A DNA stretch of 40,341 nt from Vibrio neptunius (GTDB taxonomy: Bacteria; Pseudomonadota; Gammaproteobacteria; Enterobacterales; Vibrionaceae): assembly GCF_000967495.1 (NCBI RefSeq), contig NZ_JXXU01000015.1, positions 1 through 40,341 of the forward strand, written 5' to 3'. The notes below the pieces were generated by a model. The model saw nothing but the letters and a program-made list of their open reading frames with translations, searched no databases and was not told the origin of the DNA. Numbering within the stretch: position 1 is the first letter of the stretch; each line of letters opens with the position of its first letter. Position numbers and translations under genes: made by a program. Shown here in pieces: positions 40,315 through 40,341 of this stretch.

Positions 40315-40341
40315 GGGGAGTTGGGATGCGGGATGCGGGAT
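40315..40341 (+). repeat. GGGATGC heptamer repeat forming a G-quadruplex pattern, cut by the window edge
   Basis: GGGATGC occurs at 40323-40329 and 40330-40336, with GGGAT continuing to the end. With the GGGG run at 40315-40318 this gives four G-runs of at least three bases separated by 4-nt loops, a canonical intramolecular G-quadruplex motif on the plus strand. It lies about 35 bp upstream of the S10 -35 element. Confidence 0.8.

Overview
This is a chromosomal segment of a Vibrio, almost certainly chromosome 1. Supporting signs are the FklB/YtfB divergent pair, a TIGR04219-type outer membrane protein, the Fur-family regulator Zur, PspG, and the gammaproteobacterial order of the S10, spc and alpha ribosomal protein operons. 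Both ends fall in sequence expected to be repeated elsewhere in the genome. Position 1 lies in the P2 promoter of what looks like an rRNA operon leaving the window on the minus strand. The right end lies in a GGGATGC heptamer repeat. The window may therefore be a whole assembly contig.

Left third (1-8500), mostly minus strand: rrn promoters, the cysJ-cysI-cysH operon, a 76-residue hypothetical protein, a small outer membrane beta-barrel protein, pspG with its own sigma-54 promoter, and dusA. About 100 bp upstream of dusA is the decayed 5' part of a tyrosine recombinase (integrase) gene with a nonsense codon and a one-base frameshift. dusA is a known integration site for genomic islands, so this is probably the scar of a lost element. 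Some 700 bp of gene-poor DNA follows, with two related terminator hairpins on the minus strand.

Middle (8500-26280): a plus-strand pair encoding an HD-GYP response regulator and a 1205-residue hybrid histidine kinase, then zur and a cheX-like gene. Next comes the minus-strand operon cobA-cysD-cysN-SLC13 permease-cysC. Divergent from it are cpdB, a Crp/Fnr-family regulator, elaA and an EamA transporter. Then come the divergent ytfB and fklB genes, and a 470-bp stretch with degraded coding fragments. Together the two cys loci encode sulfate uptake (inferred), activation by CysDN and CysC, reduction by CysH and CysJI, and the first step of siroheme synthesis (CobA) needed by CysI: nearly the complete sulfate-to-sulfide route.

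Right third (26298-40341), all minus strand: rpsJ-rplC-rplD-rplW-rplB-rpsS-rplV-rpsC-rplP-rpmC-rpsQ (S10 operon), a terminator and promoter, rplN-rplX-rplE-rpsN-rpsH-rplF-rplR-rpsE-rpmD-rplO-secY-rpmJ (spc operon), an S4-binding leader, and rpsM-rpsK-rpsD-rpoA-rplQ (alpha operon). The S10 leader is longer than that of E. coli and contains a 23-codon open frame. A canonical G-quadruplex pattern lies just upstream of its promoter.

I found no clearly new multi-gene system. The best leads are the integrase scar with its palindrome-associated stop codon, the S10 leader ORF and G-quadruplex, and the hairpin-rich region at 7768-8514.
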